Program-made: the position numbers and the translations under genes
Shown here: piece by piece, positions 16,264-25,759 of the stretch
Position numbering within the stretch: the stretch's first letter is position 1
Layout: each line of letters opens with the position of its first letter
The notes under the pieces: model-generated
What the model saw: only the letters and a program-made list of their open reading frames with translations
Told to the model about the DNA's origin: nothing
The model's database searches: none
Assembly: GCF_947502895.1 (NCBI RefSeq)
Contig: NZ_CANNBM010000002.1
Location: 248,001 to 312,000 of the forward strand
Origin: an uncultured Sulfitobacter sp.
Lineage (GTDB): Bacteria > Pseudomonadota > Alphaproteobacteria > Rhodobacterales > Rhodobacteraceae
Direction: 5' to 3'
Length of the DNA: 64,000 nt

Positions 16264-16752
16264 TTAGGCCGGTTTTAGGACAAAGTCCGCGTTCAGGGTC
16301 TTGTCGCTGGCGCTGGCCATGACAGGGCGCAAGAAAACGGTCTCATACTCTGGATCATCATAGGCAAGATGCCCGTGAGCCTGCCCGAATGCCGGAACAA
16401 TCTGTGGCATTTCCAACCGAAAGTTACCGTTTTCATCAGTGAGCGTTGCGCCGTGGCTCTGCGGATCGCGTTCATGACCTTCGGTTGTATGCGCCCATAT
16501 CTGGATGCGCATCCCGCCCAGCGGCGCGCCATCGCCCGCGCGCCGTACTGTGCCTGTCATCCAAAAACCGCCGCCGCCAATACGTTCTACGATCGGCGCG
16601 CCAGCGCGATAGTTATTTGCACCGCCCCGCATTGTAGGTGTTGGCGCAATATTCTGTGCCGCCAATGGCGAAATCAGCCCGCGTGCTCCAACAGCCAAGA
16701 CGGCACTGCTGGTCAACAAAAGACTGCGGCGGGTTGTGACAACATCGGACAT
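16264..16752 (-). CDS. Intradiol-dioxygenase-like exported protein
   Basis: Protein of 162 residues with a probable Tat signal (TTRRSLLLTSS, residues 7-17, then AVLAVGARG). The mature part resembles the C-terminal beta-sandwich of intradiol ring-cleavage dioxygenases: TGTVRRAGDGAPLGG and IQIWAHTTEGH, then a GNFRLEMP turn and GHLAYDD. The Tyr/Tyr/His/His iron set cannot be assigned fully by eye. The ATG at 16752 has GGAGAA upstream; an in-frame extension to 16935 is rejected. It is directly followed by the haem-b-type membrane gene. The substrate is unknown. Confidence 0.6.
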   Translation of the reverse strand: MSDVVTTRRSLLLTSSAVLAVGARGLISPLAAQNIAPTPTMRGGANNYRAGAPIVERIGGGGFWMTGTVRRAGDGAPLGGMRIQIWAHTTEGHERDPQSHGATLTDENGNFRLEMPQIVPAFGQAHGHLAYDDPEYETVFLRPVMASASDKTLNADFVLKPA

Positions 16753-16897
16753 TTTGCTTTCTCCAGTCGTTGATTCACCGTTTTGCGGGCAACGCTGGCC
16801 CACCCAAAATAATAGCGCAGCACGGCCTGAAGCCAAATGCCATAGCGACAAATTGCCATCAAAGCTGCGGGAGCGCCCAGTACACAACCAGTTCAGC

Positions 16898-18178
16898 CTA
16901 TCGCACGGCCGTCTGCTCAACCGTTTGCCAGACATGTATCAATGCAGGCGCATTCCGTTTTGCACCCCATACACCGACCAGCGCAAGCACCACAGCAAGC
17001 ATCCAGGGTGCGGGGCTCGAGGTATGGAATGTGATCCAAAACAGGGTCATCTCCTCCCCGCCACGCGCAATATGGCGACTGTGAAATACCAACTCAACCA
17101 AAGCGATAGCGCCCATAACGCCGACCAACGCAGGCGCAACGGTCTTGAGATACGGCACCGCCAATCGCCCCGCCCCCTGCCGCCGCATCACCGAGACATG
17201 CAACATCAATACACCTGCCAGACCTGTGGGAAAGAACATCACAGTCGCAAGAAACAAGACGCCGACGTAAAGCTGCCAAAGATCAGTGTGCAGGCTCAGC
17301 ACCGTTTGCAGCAGGGTGAAAACCACAGCCCCAAGGATCGGCCCAAAGAAAATGCCGATGCCTCCCAGAAAGGCGATCATCAAGATCGTGCCAGAGGCCT
17401 GCACCGTAAGGTTATCCGCCGTGGCCAATTCATAGTTTATGGCAAACAGTCCACCTGCCACACCAGCAAAGAACCCCGCCGCACAAAAGGAATAAAATCG
17501 TACCCAGCGTGCGGAGTATCCCAGAAATTCGGCGCGCTCGGGGTTGTCGCGCACAGCATTTGCCATCCGCCCCATCGGTGTGAGGGTAAACAGGTACATC
17601 AGCCCCACACTGACAACCAGCCAGAACGAAATCAGGTAATAGACTTCGATCTGGCGCAGGAACTCTACCCCGAAAAAGGGCACCCCCAGCGTTCGATCGC
17701 CGCTGACCCCGCCGCCGCGAAAGAACGAGTATCCTATGATTGAAAACGAGGCGACCAGCTCGACCATACCCAGCGATATCATCGCGAAAACCACACCAGA
17801 GCGGCGCGTTGAAAACGATCCGATGACCATCGCCATACCCATCGAGAACAATCCCGCGAATATGGGCAGAAAAGGCAGCGGCACAGAAATACCAGTCGCC
17901 TGTAAATGGTTCATCACATGGATGCACATGAAACCGCCAAATCCCAGATAGATCGCATGGCCAAAACTCAGCATGCCAGCCTGACCCAGCAACATGTTAT
18001 AGGACAGCGCAAAAACGATGGTGATCGCCATCTGGCTCATGATCGTGATGGTCGAGTTTGCCACAAAAACATGCGGGAGCAACAAAAGCACCAGCACCGC
18101 AATGCCCCAAGGCATCAAGCGCAGCAGAACCGAAGGACCTGCAATTGCACTGGGCGAGGATCGCAGGGGGTCTTTCAT
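16898..18178 (-). CDS. Orphan LivM-type branched-chain ABC permease
   Basis: Membrane protein of 426 residues with the LivM/BPD_transp_2 signature: SYNMLLGQAGMLSFGHA near residue 60 and the EAA-like loop in TPMGRMANAVRDNPERAEFLG. The C-terminal third carries two further hydrophobic segments. No LivH, LivF, LivG or LivK gene is next to it, although these normally form one operon. The start at 18178 lacks a clear Shine-Dalgarno. It may work with components encoded elsewhere or be the remnant of a lost cassette. Confidence 0.8.
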   Translation of the reverse strand: MKDPLRSSPSAIAGPSVLLRLMPWGIAVLVLLLLPHVFVANSTITIMSQMAITIVFALSYNMLLGQAGMLSFGHAIYLGFGGFMCIHVMNHLQATGISVPLPFLPIFAGLFSMGMAMVIGSFSTRRSGVVFAMISLGMVELVASFSIIGYSFFRGGGVSGDRTLGVPFFGVEFLRQIEVYYLISFWLVVSVGLMYLFTLTPMGRMANAVRDNPERAEFLGYSARWVRFYSFCAAGFFAGVAGGLFAINYELATADNLTVQASGTILMIAFLGGIGIFFGPILGAVVFTLLQTVLSLHTDLWQLYVGVLFLATVMFFPTGLAGVLMLHVSVMRRQGAGRLAVPYLKTVAPALVGVMGAIALVELVFHSRHIARGGEEMTLFWITFHTSSPAPWMLAVVLALVGVWGAKRNAPALIHVWQTVEQTAVR

Positions 18179-18271
18179 GAGGCGGGCAGCAGCACGCTGG
18201 TGGTCACAGACTTGGTTCCCGACCCAGCGTTTGTGCAACAGGTTTCCAAGGCGCGCGGCACGCCTTTGGCG

Positions 18272-18688
18272 CTATTCAACATCCACAATCTGGTGGACCT
18301 CGATCACATTGCCGTCGGGGTCATAGAAAAACACCTGATGCCAACCTTTGACAGCATTACTGCCCCAATCCGAATAGGGCACACCTTGCGTGTCAAGATG
18401 TGCCATGAACTCCGCAATGTCATCGGTTCGGTAGGCGATGTGCCCCCGCTCCAGCGGGTTGACCACCTGCCCCGAGCGAAACGAGTTCAGAACATCGCGC
18501 GGGGTCAGATGCATCTGGATATCCCCGTCTGTGACAAACGAGACATCCCCCACCAATCCCTTTTCTTCGTTCAGAGGGGGAAGTTCGGCAGGATCTTCAT
18601 CACCCAGTGTGAGAACCTCGCGGTAAAAGCGATCCATCTCGGCCACGTTGGACGAGCATAGGTTGATATGATGGAGTTTGAGTTTCAT
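18272..18688 (-). CDS. VOC (glyoxalase/bleomycin-resistance) family protein
   Basis: Protein of 138 residues with two betaalphabetabetabeta modules of the vicinal oxygen chelate superfamily. Potential metal ligands are the histidines in KLHHINL (residue 5-6), IQMHL and RGHIAY, and the glutamate in DGNVIEVHQ at the end. The substrate cannot be told. ATG 18688 is preferred; the upstream in-frame codon has no support. It lies 93 bases upstream of the LivM gene on the same strand. Confidence 0.8.
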   Translation of the reverse strand: MKLKLHHINLCSSNVAEMDRFYREVLTLGDEDPAELPPLNEEKGLVGDVSFVTDGDIQMHLTPRDVLNSFRSGQVVNPLERGHIAYRTDDIAEFMAHLDTQGVPYSDWGSNAVKGWHQVFFYDPDGNVIEVHQIVDVE

Positions 18689-18949
18689 AGTCGCAGCGTG
18701 ACCCAGACAGACCAAGCACGCAAGAGGCGATCACAACAGCCTAATGCACGATGCAGCCCGCCTCACAACCACTGGGCAAAGCCGTTGCAGAACGTGTCAT
18801 TCGGCCTGCTTGTGACGGGCTGTAAATCTGCGGCACTGCGCGATCTGGGCCACCTACCCGCTACACTATGGCATCCAACGCAGGACCCCACATGCTAGAC
18901 ACCCGCGCCGATCACGCGTAACGCACGCGCAGACAGTGCAGGATTTATC

Positions 18950-19588
18950 ATGACACCAGAGACTTACCCCAGCGTGAACCCCATCCACAGGCGTGCAGAT
19001 ATGGCCGTACACGTGACGGGTCTGTTGCTAATCATCGTCGCGGGAAGCATTGTGATCACGCGAGCAGCTGCACAATTGTCGACACCCCTGTTCTGGGCTG
19101 TGAGCATTTATGTCGTTTGCGCGCTGGTCTCGAACCTCGCCTCATGGGCGTATCATTTCGCGCCATGGCACGGGCAGCGCACGCTGCTACGGCGCATTGA
19201 CCACGCAGCGATTTATCCAAGTATTACAGGGACATTCACGCCATTCTTTGTCTTCGCGGGAACAGGCTGGACGACGACCCTCTTGTGGGTTTGCTGGGCG
19301 CTGACAGCGGTTGCAATCTGGAACAAGATCACGAACGCAGTGATTAAATCAAAATGGTCTACCGCCTCATATCTTGGACTCGGCGCATTGGGACTGTCCG
19401 CAGTTCCGGACCTTGGCGATGTGCCATGGGCCACCCTATGGTGCATTCTTGCAGGCGCGCTGTGCTATGTGGTTGGCACCGCCTTTTATGCTCGCAAAAC
19501 AATGCCGTTTCGCTATGCGATCTGGCATTGCTGGGTCAACTTTGGCGGTATCGCGATGTTTGCGGGAATTTGGCTGGCACTGTTCTAG
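18950..19588 (+). CDS. Hemolysin III / PAQR family membrane protein
   Basis: Protein of 212 residues with seven predicted helices. Family motifs are seen: SWAYHF, RRIDHAAIY with the conserved SITGTFTPF, and RYAIWHCWVN near the C-terminus. The three histidines (YHF, IDH and WHCW) correspond to the zinc site of PAQR proteins. It has AGGAT upstream. Bacterial members act in membrane homeostasis; lytic activity is not implied. Confidence 0.88.
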   Translation: MTPETYPSVNPIHRRADMAVHVTGLLLIIVAGSIVITRAAAQLSTPLFWAVSIYVVCALVSNLASWAYHFAPWHGQRTLLRRIDHAAIYPSITGTFTPFFVFAGTGWTTTLLWVCWALTAVAIWNKITNAVIKSKWSTASYLGLGALGLSAVPDLGDVPWATLWCILAGALCYVVGTAFYARKTMPFRYAIWHCWVNFGGIAMFAGIWLALF

Positions 19589-19622
19589 TCGCCCACCCGC
19601 CACCTCAGCACCGCATAAAGAA

Positions 19623-19652
19623 ATGGCGCCCGCACCTTCGTGCGCGCGCCAT
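19623..19652. terminator. Bidirectional terminator between hemolysin III gene and katG
   Basis: A 13-bp stem with one mismatch (ATGGCGCCCGCAC, loop CTTC, GTGCGCGCGCCAT) lies between two converging genes. It is followed by a short T-rich stretch in either direction. Confidence 0.7.
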
Positions 19653-19670
19653 ATGTTTGCTTAATGCGGC

Positions 19671-21890
19671 TTAGCGCAGGACAGAGCGGTCCAGATCAAA
19701 GCGGTCAAGCTCCATTACTTTGACCCAAGCATCGACGAACTGCTGCACAAACAACGCCTCGCCATCACCAGCTGCATAAACCTCGGCCAGGGCACGCAAT
19801 TGGCTGTTGGAGCCAAAGACCAGATCAACACGTGTGCCTGTGCGCTTGACGTCGCCCGTTTCCGTGTCGCGCGCCTCAAAGACATCCTGTGCCTCGTCGG
19901 CTGCTTTCCACGTCACACTCATATCCATCAGCGCGCGGAAGAAGTCGTTGCTCAGCGTGCCGGGTTTGTCTGTCCAGACACCGTGGCTTGCCCCGTCATA
20001 ATTAGCGCCCAACACACGCAGGCCACCAACAAGAACGGTCATTTCAGGTGCCGTCAGTGTCAGCAACTGTGCGCGATCCACCAACAGCTCCTCGGCCGAG
20101 ACTTTGAACTCACGGCTTTGGTAGTTGCGGAAACCGTCTACTACGGGCTTGAGAACGTCGACGCTTTCCACATCTGTTTGCTCTTGGGTGGCATCGCCAC
20201 GGCCCGGCGTAAAGGGAACCGTCACATCGTGACCGCCCGCTTTGGCCGCAGCCTCAACAGCAGCAGTTCCTGCAAGTACGATCATATCCGCAATCGAGAC
20301 CGGCTTGCCGAACTCCGTGCGGATATTCTCCAGCTTGTCCAGTACCTTGGCGAGTTGCGCAGGCTGGTTCACTTCCCAGTCCTTCATCGGTGCAAGGCGG
20401 ATGCGCGCACCATTAGCACCACCACGCTTGTCCGACCCGCGGAAGGTCGATGCAGAGGCCCAGGCAACCGAAACCAGCTCGGACGTGGATAGACCGGACG
20501 CGAGAATCTGCTTTTTCAGCTCGGCGATATCCGCGTCACCGATCAGCGCATGATCCGGTGTCGGGATTGGATCCTGCCAGACCAGCACTTCTGTTGGCGC
20601 TTCTTTGCCTAGATAGCGGCTAGTTGGGCCCATATCACGGTGACACAGCTTGAACCACGCGCGCGCAAAAGCATCGGCGAACTGGTCAGGGTTGGCATGG
20701 AACCGCTTGGAAATCTCCAGATAGGCGGGGTCCATTTTCATGGCCATGTCAGCTGTTGTCATCATCGGTGGGTGCTTGGCATCGCTGTGCGCGTCTGGCA
20801 CGGCGTCTGCCATGGCACCAGCTGCGGGCTTCCACTGCTGCGCGCCTGCGGGAGATTTTGTAAGTTCCCACTCATTGCCCAACAGAGTGTCGAAATAGGA
20901 CATATCCCACGTGATCGGTGTTGGCGTCCACGCCCCCTCGATACCAGATGTGATTGCATGCAAGCCCTTGCCACTCTCGTAGGTCGAGAGCCAGCCAAAG
21001 CCTTGCGCCTCAATCGGCGCGCCCTCGGGCTCTGAGCCGACATGGGCTGCATCGCCTGCGCCGTGTGCTTTACCAAACGTGTGGCCACCGGCAACCAACG
21101 CCACTGTTTCTTCGTCGTTCATGGCCATCCGCGCGAATGTATCGCGGATGTCATGCGCCGAGGCGAGCGGATCGGGGTTGCCGTCCGGCCCTTCGGGATT
21201 CACATAGATCAGACCCATCTGGACCGCAGCTAGCGGGTTCTCAAGATCGCGCTTGCCGCTGTAACGGCTGTTCGCACCGCCAGATTCCTCCAGCCAGATT
21301 TCCTCGGACCCCCAATAGATGTCCTCTTCGGGCTCCCAAATATCTTCGCGACCACCGGCAAAACCGAATGTCTCAAAGCCCATGTCTTCAAGCGCGCAAT
21401 TGCCCGCGAGGATCATCAGGTCGGCCCAGCTAATTTTATTGCCGTATTTTTGTTTGATGGGCCACAGCAGACGGCGGGCTTTATCAAGGTTGCCGTTATC
21501 GGGCCACGAATTCAGCGGCGCAAAACGCTGCGTGCCAGAGGAAGAACCACCGCGGCCATCCGCCGTGCGATAGGTCCCTGCACTGTGCCAAGCCATACGG
21601 ATAAAGAAGGGGCCATAGTGGCCGTAATCTGCGGGCCACCAGTCTTGGCTGTCTTTCATCAAGGCGTAAATGTCGGATTTGACAGCATCCAGATCAAGCT
21701 GCTTGAACGCCTCGGCGTAGTTGAACGTGCCGCCCATCGGATCGCTAGCGGGCTGGTTCTGGTGCAGCATCTTCAGGTTAAGCTGGTTGGGCCACCATTC
21801 GCGGTTGGACCGCGCGGAGTTTGTTGCCTGCTTTGCCGCGCCAAAACCCATTGGGCAGCCGCCCTGTGCACCGTTGTCTGATCCGTCCAT
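19671..21890 (-). CDS. katG: Catalase-peroxidase KatG
   Basis: Bifunctional haem enzyme of 739 residues. The distal triad is R98, W101, H102 (FFIRMAWHSAGTYR) and the proximal ligand is H270 in GGHTFGKAHG. Y229 (IYVNPEGPDG) and M255 (TFARM) complete the Trp-Tyr-Met cross-link needed for catalase activity. The C-terminal half is the usual haem-free duplicate. GGAGAG precedes the ATG. It is divergent from oxyR across 119 bases, so peroxide induction by OxyR is expected. Confidence 0.98.
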   Translation of the reverse strand: MDGSDNGAQGGCPMGFGAAKQATNSARSNREWWPNQLNLKMLHQNQPASDPMGGTFNYAEAFKQLDLDAVKSDIYALMKDSQDWWPADYGHYGPFFIRMAWHSAGTYRTADGRGGSSSGTQRFAPLNSWPDNGNLDKARRLLWPIKQKYGNKISWADLMILAGNCALEDMGFETFGFAGGREDIWEPEEDIYWGSEEIWLEESGGANSRYSGKRDLENPLAAVQMGLIYVNPEGPDGNPDPLASAHDIRDTFARMAMNDEETVALVAGGHTFGKAHGAGDAAHVGSEPEGAPIEAQGFGWLSTYESGKGLHAITSGIEGAWTPTPITWDMSYFDTLLGNEWELTKSPAGAQQWKPAAGAMADAVPDAHSDAKHPPMMTTADMAMKMDPAYLEISKRFHANPDQFADAFARAWFKLCHRDMGPTSRYLGKEAPTEVLVWQDPIPTPDHALIGDADIAELKKQILASGLSTSELVSVAWASASTFRGSDKRGGANGARIRLAPMKDWEVNQPAQLAKVLDKLENIRTEFGKPVSIADMIVLAGTAAVEAAAKAGGHDVTVPFTPGRGDATQEQTDVESVDVLKPVVDGFRNYQSREFKVSAEELLVDRAQLLTLTAPEMTVLVGGLRVLGANYDGASHGVWTDKPGTLSNDFFRALMDMSVTWKAADEAQDVFEARDTETGDVKRTGTRVDLVFGSNSQLRALAEVYAAGDGEALFVQQFVDAWVKVMELDRFDLDRSVLR

Positions 21891-22009
21891 TTTGCTCTCT
21901 CCGATATCGTGGGATTATCGCGGGGATTCGCCCGCCTCTGGAATCATTCTAACAAAGCTGTGCGATATGTTTAAGTTTGATTTTCCAATTCTTGTGATAA
22001 GATGAAGTT

Positions 22010-22927
22010 ATGATAAACTTTACTCTGAAGCAGCTGCGATATTTCGAAGCCATCGCCCGCACCAGCCATTTCGGCCGCGCGGCGGAGCTGTGTGCAATCT
22101 CGCAGCCTGCCCTCTCGGCGCAGATTGCCACGTTGGAAGCGGCGCTTGGCCAGCAACTGTTCGAGAGGAGTGCGCGCACCGTGCGACTGACGCCTTTTGG
22201 CGCGCAATTTGGCACGCGTGCACGTGAGATTTTGCGCAACGCCGAAGCGCTTGCCGATATGGCGCGCGCAGCAAGCGGCGCGGCGCTAGGACGGTTGCGT
22301 ATTGGCGTCATCCCCACAATTGCACCGTATCTGCTGCCCTCCGTCATCGGCCATATCACTGCCGCCCATCCCGAGATTGATCTGCTGGTGCGCGAAACGA
22401 TGACGCACCGCCTGATTGAGGAATTAGGCGACGGTAAACTGGACTGCGCTATTGTGGCACTTCCCCTGTCCGAACAGGCCTTTACCGAAGTGGCCCTGTT
22501 TGACGAGGCAATGGTACTTGTCCGCCCTGCCCACCATGCGGACCACCCCGTACCCGACATGGAAATGCTGAGCCAGATGAAGCTGCTCTTGCTTGAAGAG
22601 GGCCATTGTTTTCGCGATCAGGCGCTATCGTTTTGCGCCACACGAAATACCCTTCCGCGTGAAGGGCTTGATGGCTCATCGCTCAGTACGCTTGTACAAA
22701 TGGTTGGGGCTGGCATCGGGGTAACCCTGATCCCCGAAATGGCCGTATCGGTCGAGACGCGTTCGGCTGATGTGAGCATCGCAGTCATGGGTGCGCCCTA
22801 TCCCAAACGCACTGTAGGTATGATCTGGCGCAAATCATCTGCCCTGTCAGAACATCTGGAGGGTCTCTCACAACTGGTGCGCGCGGCAGCTATGGCCCAG
22901 CGCACCACAGGGGCGCAGCCCCTCTGA
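22010..22927 (+). CDS. oxyR: OxyR, LysR-family peroxide sensor
   Basis: LysR-type regulator of 305 residues. The N-terminal helix-turn-helix lies in TSHFGRAAELCAISQPALS. C200 and C209 (GHCFRDQALSFC) match the peroxide-sensing pair C199/C208 of E. coli OxyR, with the same nine-residue spacing. Its divergent placement from katG supports the assignment. Its binding site is presumably in 21891-22009, but I could not single out the motif. Confidence 0.95.
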   Translation: MINFTLKQLRYFEAIARTSHFGRAAELCAISQPALSAQIATLEAALGQQLFERSARTVRLTPFGAQFGTRAREILRNAEALADMARAASGAALGRLRIGVIPTIAPYLLPSVIGHITAAHPEIDLLVRETMTHRLIEELGDGKLDCAIVALPLSEQAFTEVALFDEAMVLVRPAHHADHPVPDMEMLSQMKLLLLEEGHCFRDQALSFCATRNTLPREGLDGSSLSTLVQMVGAGIGVTLIPEMAVSVETRSADVSIAVMGAPYPKRTVGMIWRKSSALSEHLEGLSQLVRAAAMAQRTTGAQPL

Positions 22928-23072
22928 GGCAATTGCCGAACGCCCAAGTCCAAAGCAGTGAATGATCCGTTGAACCAGCAGGCTCGCTCAAATTCGATGC
23001 ACTTTGATCCGCGTTGTTAAACATCTGAAAAACGCCCCCACGCTAGCTACCACCTAGCGAGGGAGGTAAATC

Positions 23073-24089
23073 ATGCCGCTACAGTTTTTTGGTGTGGACA
23101 ACGAATTTGCGACTTCGACAGGCAGCAACGTAGATTCAGCACCGGGACAGTCGACATTCGACAACCCGCCGCAAAGCTCGACCAATCTGGTGGTGACGCC
23201 ACAGAACAGCGACAGCGATCCGCGATTATTCGAAATTGGCGATACCTATGATATAAGTTGGAATGGCGGCAGCATCCAGAATGCGGTGGTTGTGCGGTCT
23301 GATGCCGCTCCCGATTCAGGTGGCGTGATCGTGCTGGAGGGTGTGGACGCAAACGGCGACACAGCCCAAGTGATCTGGACCCCCGGCTTCGATGTCGAGC
23401 AGTGGTATACGGATAACTACAACCCTGACGCAGAACCGGGATTTTACACAACAGACACGCAGCCCGACTATGACCACAAATTCGTTTGCTTCGCCGCCGA
23501 AACACTGATCCGCACACCCCGTGGGCCAATCCCTGCCGGTGATTTGTGTCGTGGTGATTTGGTCTGCACTGTTGATGCGGGCGCTGTCGCCATTGAATGG
23601 GCCACCCAATGGCACGGAAAGGGAAGCGAAGGTGCCGCACCTATCTGGTTTGACGCCCAAAGCATCGGCAACACACGGCCGCTGCGCCTCTCACAACAGC
23701 ACCGCGTGCTTGTCAGATCACCCCGGTTACAACTGTTGTTCGGAATGGACGAAGCCCTCGCACCCGCCAAGGCTTTTGCAAACGGCCACAGCATCCGCGT
23801 ACAGCCCTGCCAGCAAATCTGCTATGTGCATATTCTACTGCCCCGACACCATCTAATCGAGGCAGAGGGCGCTTTTTGCGAAACACTTTTTTGGGGCGAT
23901 CAGGCCAGCAAGCGTCTGGTACAACAGGCAACCCGGACCAACGGATGCAGCCTGGCGTTCTACCCGATGAAATCCGCCCGTCCGATCCTTAAATACGCCG
24001 AAGCGCGGTTGGTTTTACAGACCGCGCTCTCAGATGAACGTGCCGTGACTCAACCAATATCATACCTCACCAAAGGGCGCGCCGCCTGA
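23073..24089 (+). CDS. Hint-domain (Hedgehog/intein) protein
   Basis: Protein of 338 residues. An N-terminal low-complexity part (residues 1-60, Ser/Asn/Asp-rich) is followed by a small beta domain and then a Hint module from C139 (VCFAAETLIRTPRG, GDLCRGDLV; late HRVLVRSPR). Proteins of this kind are numerous in Roseobacter genomes and lack a known role; self-splicing is not implied because no C-terminal His-Asn-Cys junction is visible. GGGAGG precedes the ATG. A 6-bp hairpin (CGCTAG/CTAGCG, 23041-23059) sits just before the ribosome-binding site. Confidence 0.8.
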   Translation: MPLQFFGVDNEFATSTGSNVDSAPGQSTFDNPPQSSTNLVVTPQNSDSDPRLFEIGDTYDISWNGGSIQNAVVVRSDAAPDSGGVIVLEGVDANGDTAQVIWTPGFDVEQWYTDNYNPDAEPGFYTTDTQPDYDHKFVCFAAETLIRTPRGPIPAGDLCRGDLVCTVDAGAVAIEWATQWHGKGSEGAAPIWFDAQSIGNTRPLRLSQQHRVLVRSPRLQLLFGMDEALAPAKAFANGHSIRVQPCQQICYVHILLPRHHLIEAEGAFCETLFWGDQASKRLVQQATRTNGCSLAFYPMKSARPILKYAEARLVLQTALSDERAVTQPISYLTKGRAA

Positions 24090-24114
24090 TGCAGCACGCC
24101 CTTAACGGCACCTA

Positions 24115-25731
24115 TCAGCCAGCGTCCAGCAGCACTTTACCAAACTCTTCGCGCAGCTTGTTTTTCTGGACCTTCCCTGTTGATCCGATGGGCAATTCAT
24201 CCACAAAGATCACGCGGTCTGGCACCTGCCAGCTTTCCACTTTGCCTTTGTAGAAAGCCAGCAACTCTTCCTCGCTGACCTCGCCCGATTTAATCGCAAC
24301 CAGAACAGGCCGCTCGTCCCATTTCACGTGCAATGCGGCAATAGCCGCGGCATTGGCGATCGCGGGGTGCGAGATTGCGATATTCTCAAGTGTCACAGTG
24401 GAAATCCACTCACCACCCGACTTGATAATATCTTTTGAACGGTCGCGGATGATCATAAAGCCTTCGTCATCAATCGTGGCCACATCGCCCGTGTCGAACC
24501 AGCCATCGTCGGTAAGCGCGGGCGCGTCTTTTCCAAAATATGTATCCACAATCCACGGTCCGCGAATTTGCAGATCGCCCTGCGCCTCGCCGTCATGGGG
24601 CAGCTCTTTGCCTGTCTCGTCGACCACGCGCAGGTCTACACCAAAGGGCGGGCGCCCCTGCCCCAGACGGATCGCGGCCTGATCTTCCGCGCTCAGCTTG
24701 GTGTGGCGCTGCAGCAGCTGGTTCATAGAGCCAAGAGGCGACGTTTCCGTCATCCCCCATGCATGCACCAGATCAACACCGAATTCCGCGAATTTCGGGA
24801 TCATCGAGGGTGGCAGGGCCGAGCCACCGACAACTGTGCGCTTGAGGCTTGGCAGTTTCGATCCCGTCTCGGCCAAAGCACCCAGCAGACCCATCCAGAT
24901 CGTTGGAACGCCCAGCGCCAGTGTTGTGTCTGTGCTGTCGATCAGATTGACAAGGCTCTTGCCGTCAAGGTTGGGCCCGGGCAGAACCAGCTTGCAGCCC
25001 GTAAGTGCGGCGACGTACGGAACACCCCACGCATTGACGTGGAACATAGGCACCACTGGCAAAACCGTATCCATTGCCGAAATGTTGAGGCCGTCAGGCT
25101 GGTTGCCCGCGATCGAATGCAGAACTGTTGAGCGGTGCGAATACAGAACGCCTTTGGGATCGCCCGTTGTGCCGGAGGTATAGCACAGGCTGGAGGCCGC
25201 ATTCTCGTCCAGTGTTGGCCAAGCCTCTGACGCATCGCCCGTCTCCAGCAATTCGTCAAAAAACAGCAACCCGGGAACAGCCTCGGCTGCGGCCTCGTCG
25301 CGCGGGCCCAACATGACAATATGTTTGGTGTGCTTGAGTGCAGGGGCCAGTTTGCCCGCCGCCGGCACAAAGGTCGCGTCAATAAACAAGACCTGATCTT
25401 CGGCATGGTTGATGACATAGACCATCTGCTCGGGGCCCATGCGCGGGTTGATTGTGTGGCAGACGTACCCACCCCCCGCAACACCAAAGTAGATCTCCAG
25501 ATGACGCCGGTTGTTCCACGCGATTGTGCCACAGCGCGCGCCCTCTTCCAGCCCCAGCTTGCGCAGCGCAGATGCCAGACGATGCGCATTTGCACCAACC
25601 TCGCCCCATGTGGTGTTCTCGACACCACCCGTTGTCTCTACCGAAACGATTTCGCCTTTGGTATGAAACCGTGCGGCATGGTCAATCAGGCTGCCGATGG
25701 TGAGCGGCATCTGCATCATTTGTCCAAGCAT
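24115..25731 (-). CDS. Fatty-acyl-CoA synthetase (AlkK/DmdB-like)
   Basis: Class I adenylate-forming enzyme of 538 residues that activates a carboxylate to its CoA thioester. The AMP motif is LCYTSGTTGDPKGVLYSH near residue 187. Later motifs are HAWGMTETSP, DDGWFDTGD and the terminal STGKVQKNKLR catalytic lysine. The N-terminus MLGQMMQMPLTIGSL resembles medium-chain ligases and the methylmercaptopropionate-CoA ligase DmdB of roseobacters; these cannot be separated by eye. It follows the GMC dehydrogenase gene by 28 bases. Confidence 0.88.
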   Translation of the reverse strand: MLGQMMQMPLTIGSLIDHAARFHTKGEIVSVETTGGVENTTWGEVGANAHRLASALRKLGLEEGARCGTIAWNNRRHLEIYFGVAGGGYVCHTINPRMGPEQMVYVINHAEDQVLFIDATFVPAAGKLAPALKHTKHIVMLGPRDEAAAEAVPGLLFFDELLETGDASEAWPTLDENAASSLCYTSGTTGDPKGVLYSHRSTVLHSIAGNQPDGLNISAMDTVLPVVPMFHVNAWGVPYVAALTGCKLVLPGPNLDGKSLVNLIDSTDTTLALGVPTIWMGLLGALAETGSKLPSLKRTVVGGSALPPSMIPKFAEFGVDLVHAWGMTETSPLGSMNQLLQRHTKLSAEDQAAIRLGQGRPPFGVDLRVVDETGKELPHDGEAQGDLQIRGPWIVDTYFGKDAPALTDDGWFDTGDVATIDDEGFMIIRDRSKDIIKSGGEWISTVTLENIAISHPAIANAAAIAALHVKWDERPVLVAIKSGEVSEEELLAFYKGKVESWQVPDRVIFVDELPIGSTGKVQKNKLREEFGKVLLDAG

Positions 25732-25759
25732 AGTATCTTCTCCCGTTTAATTGGTCTGT

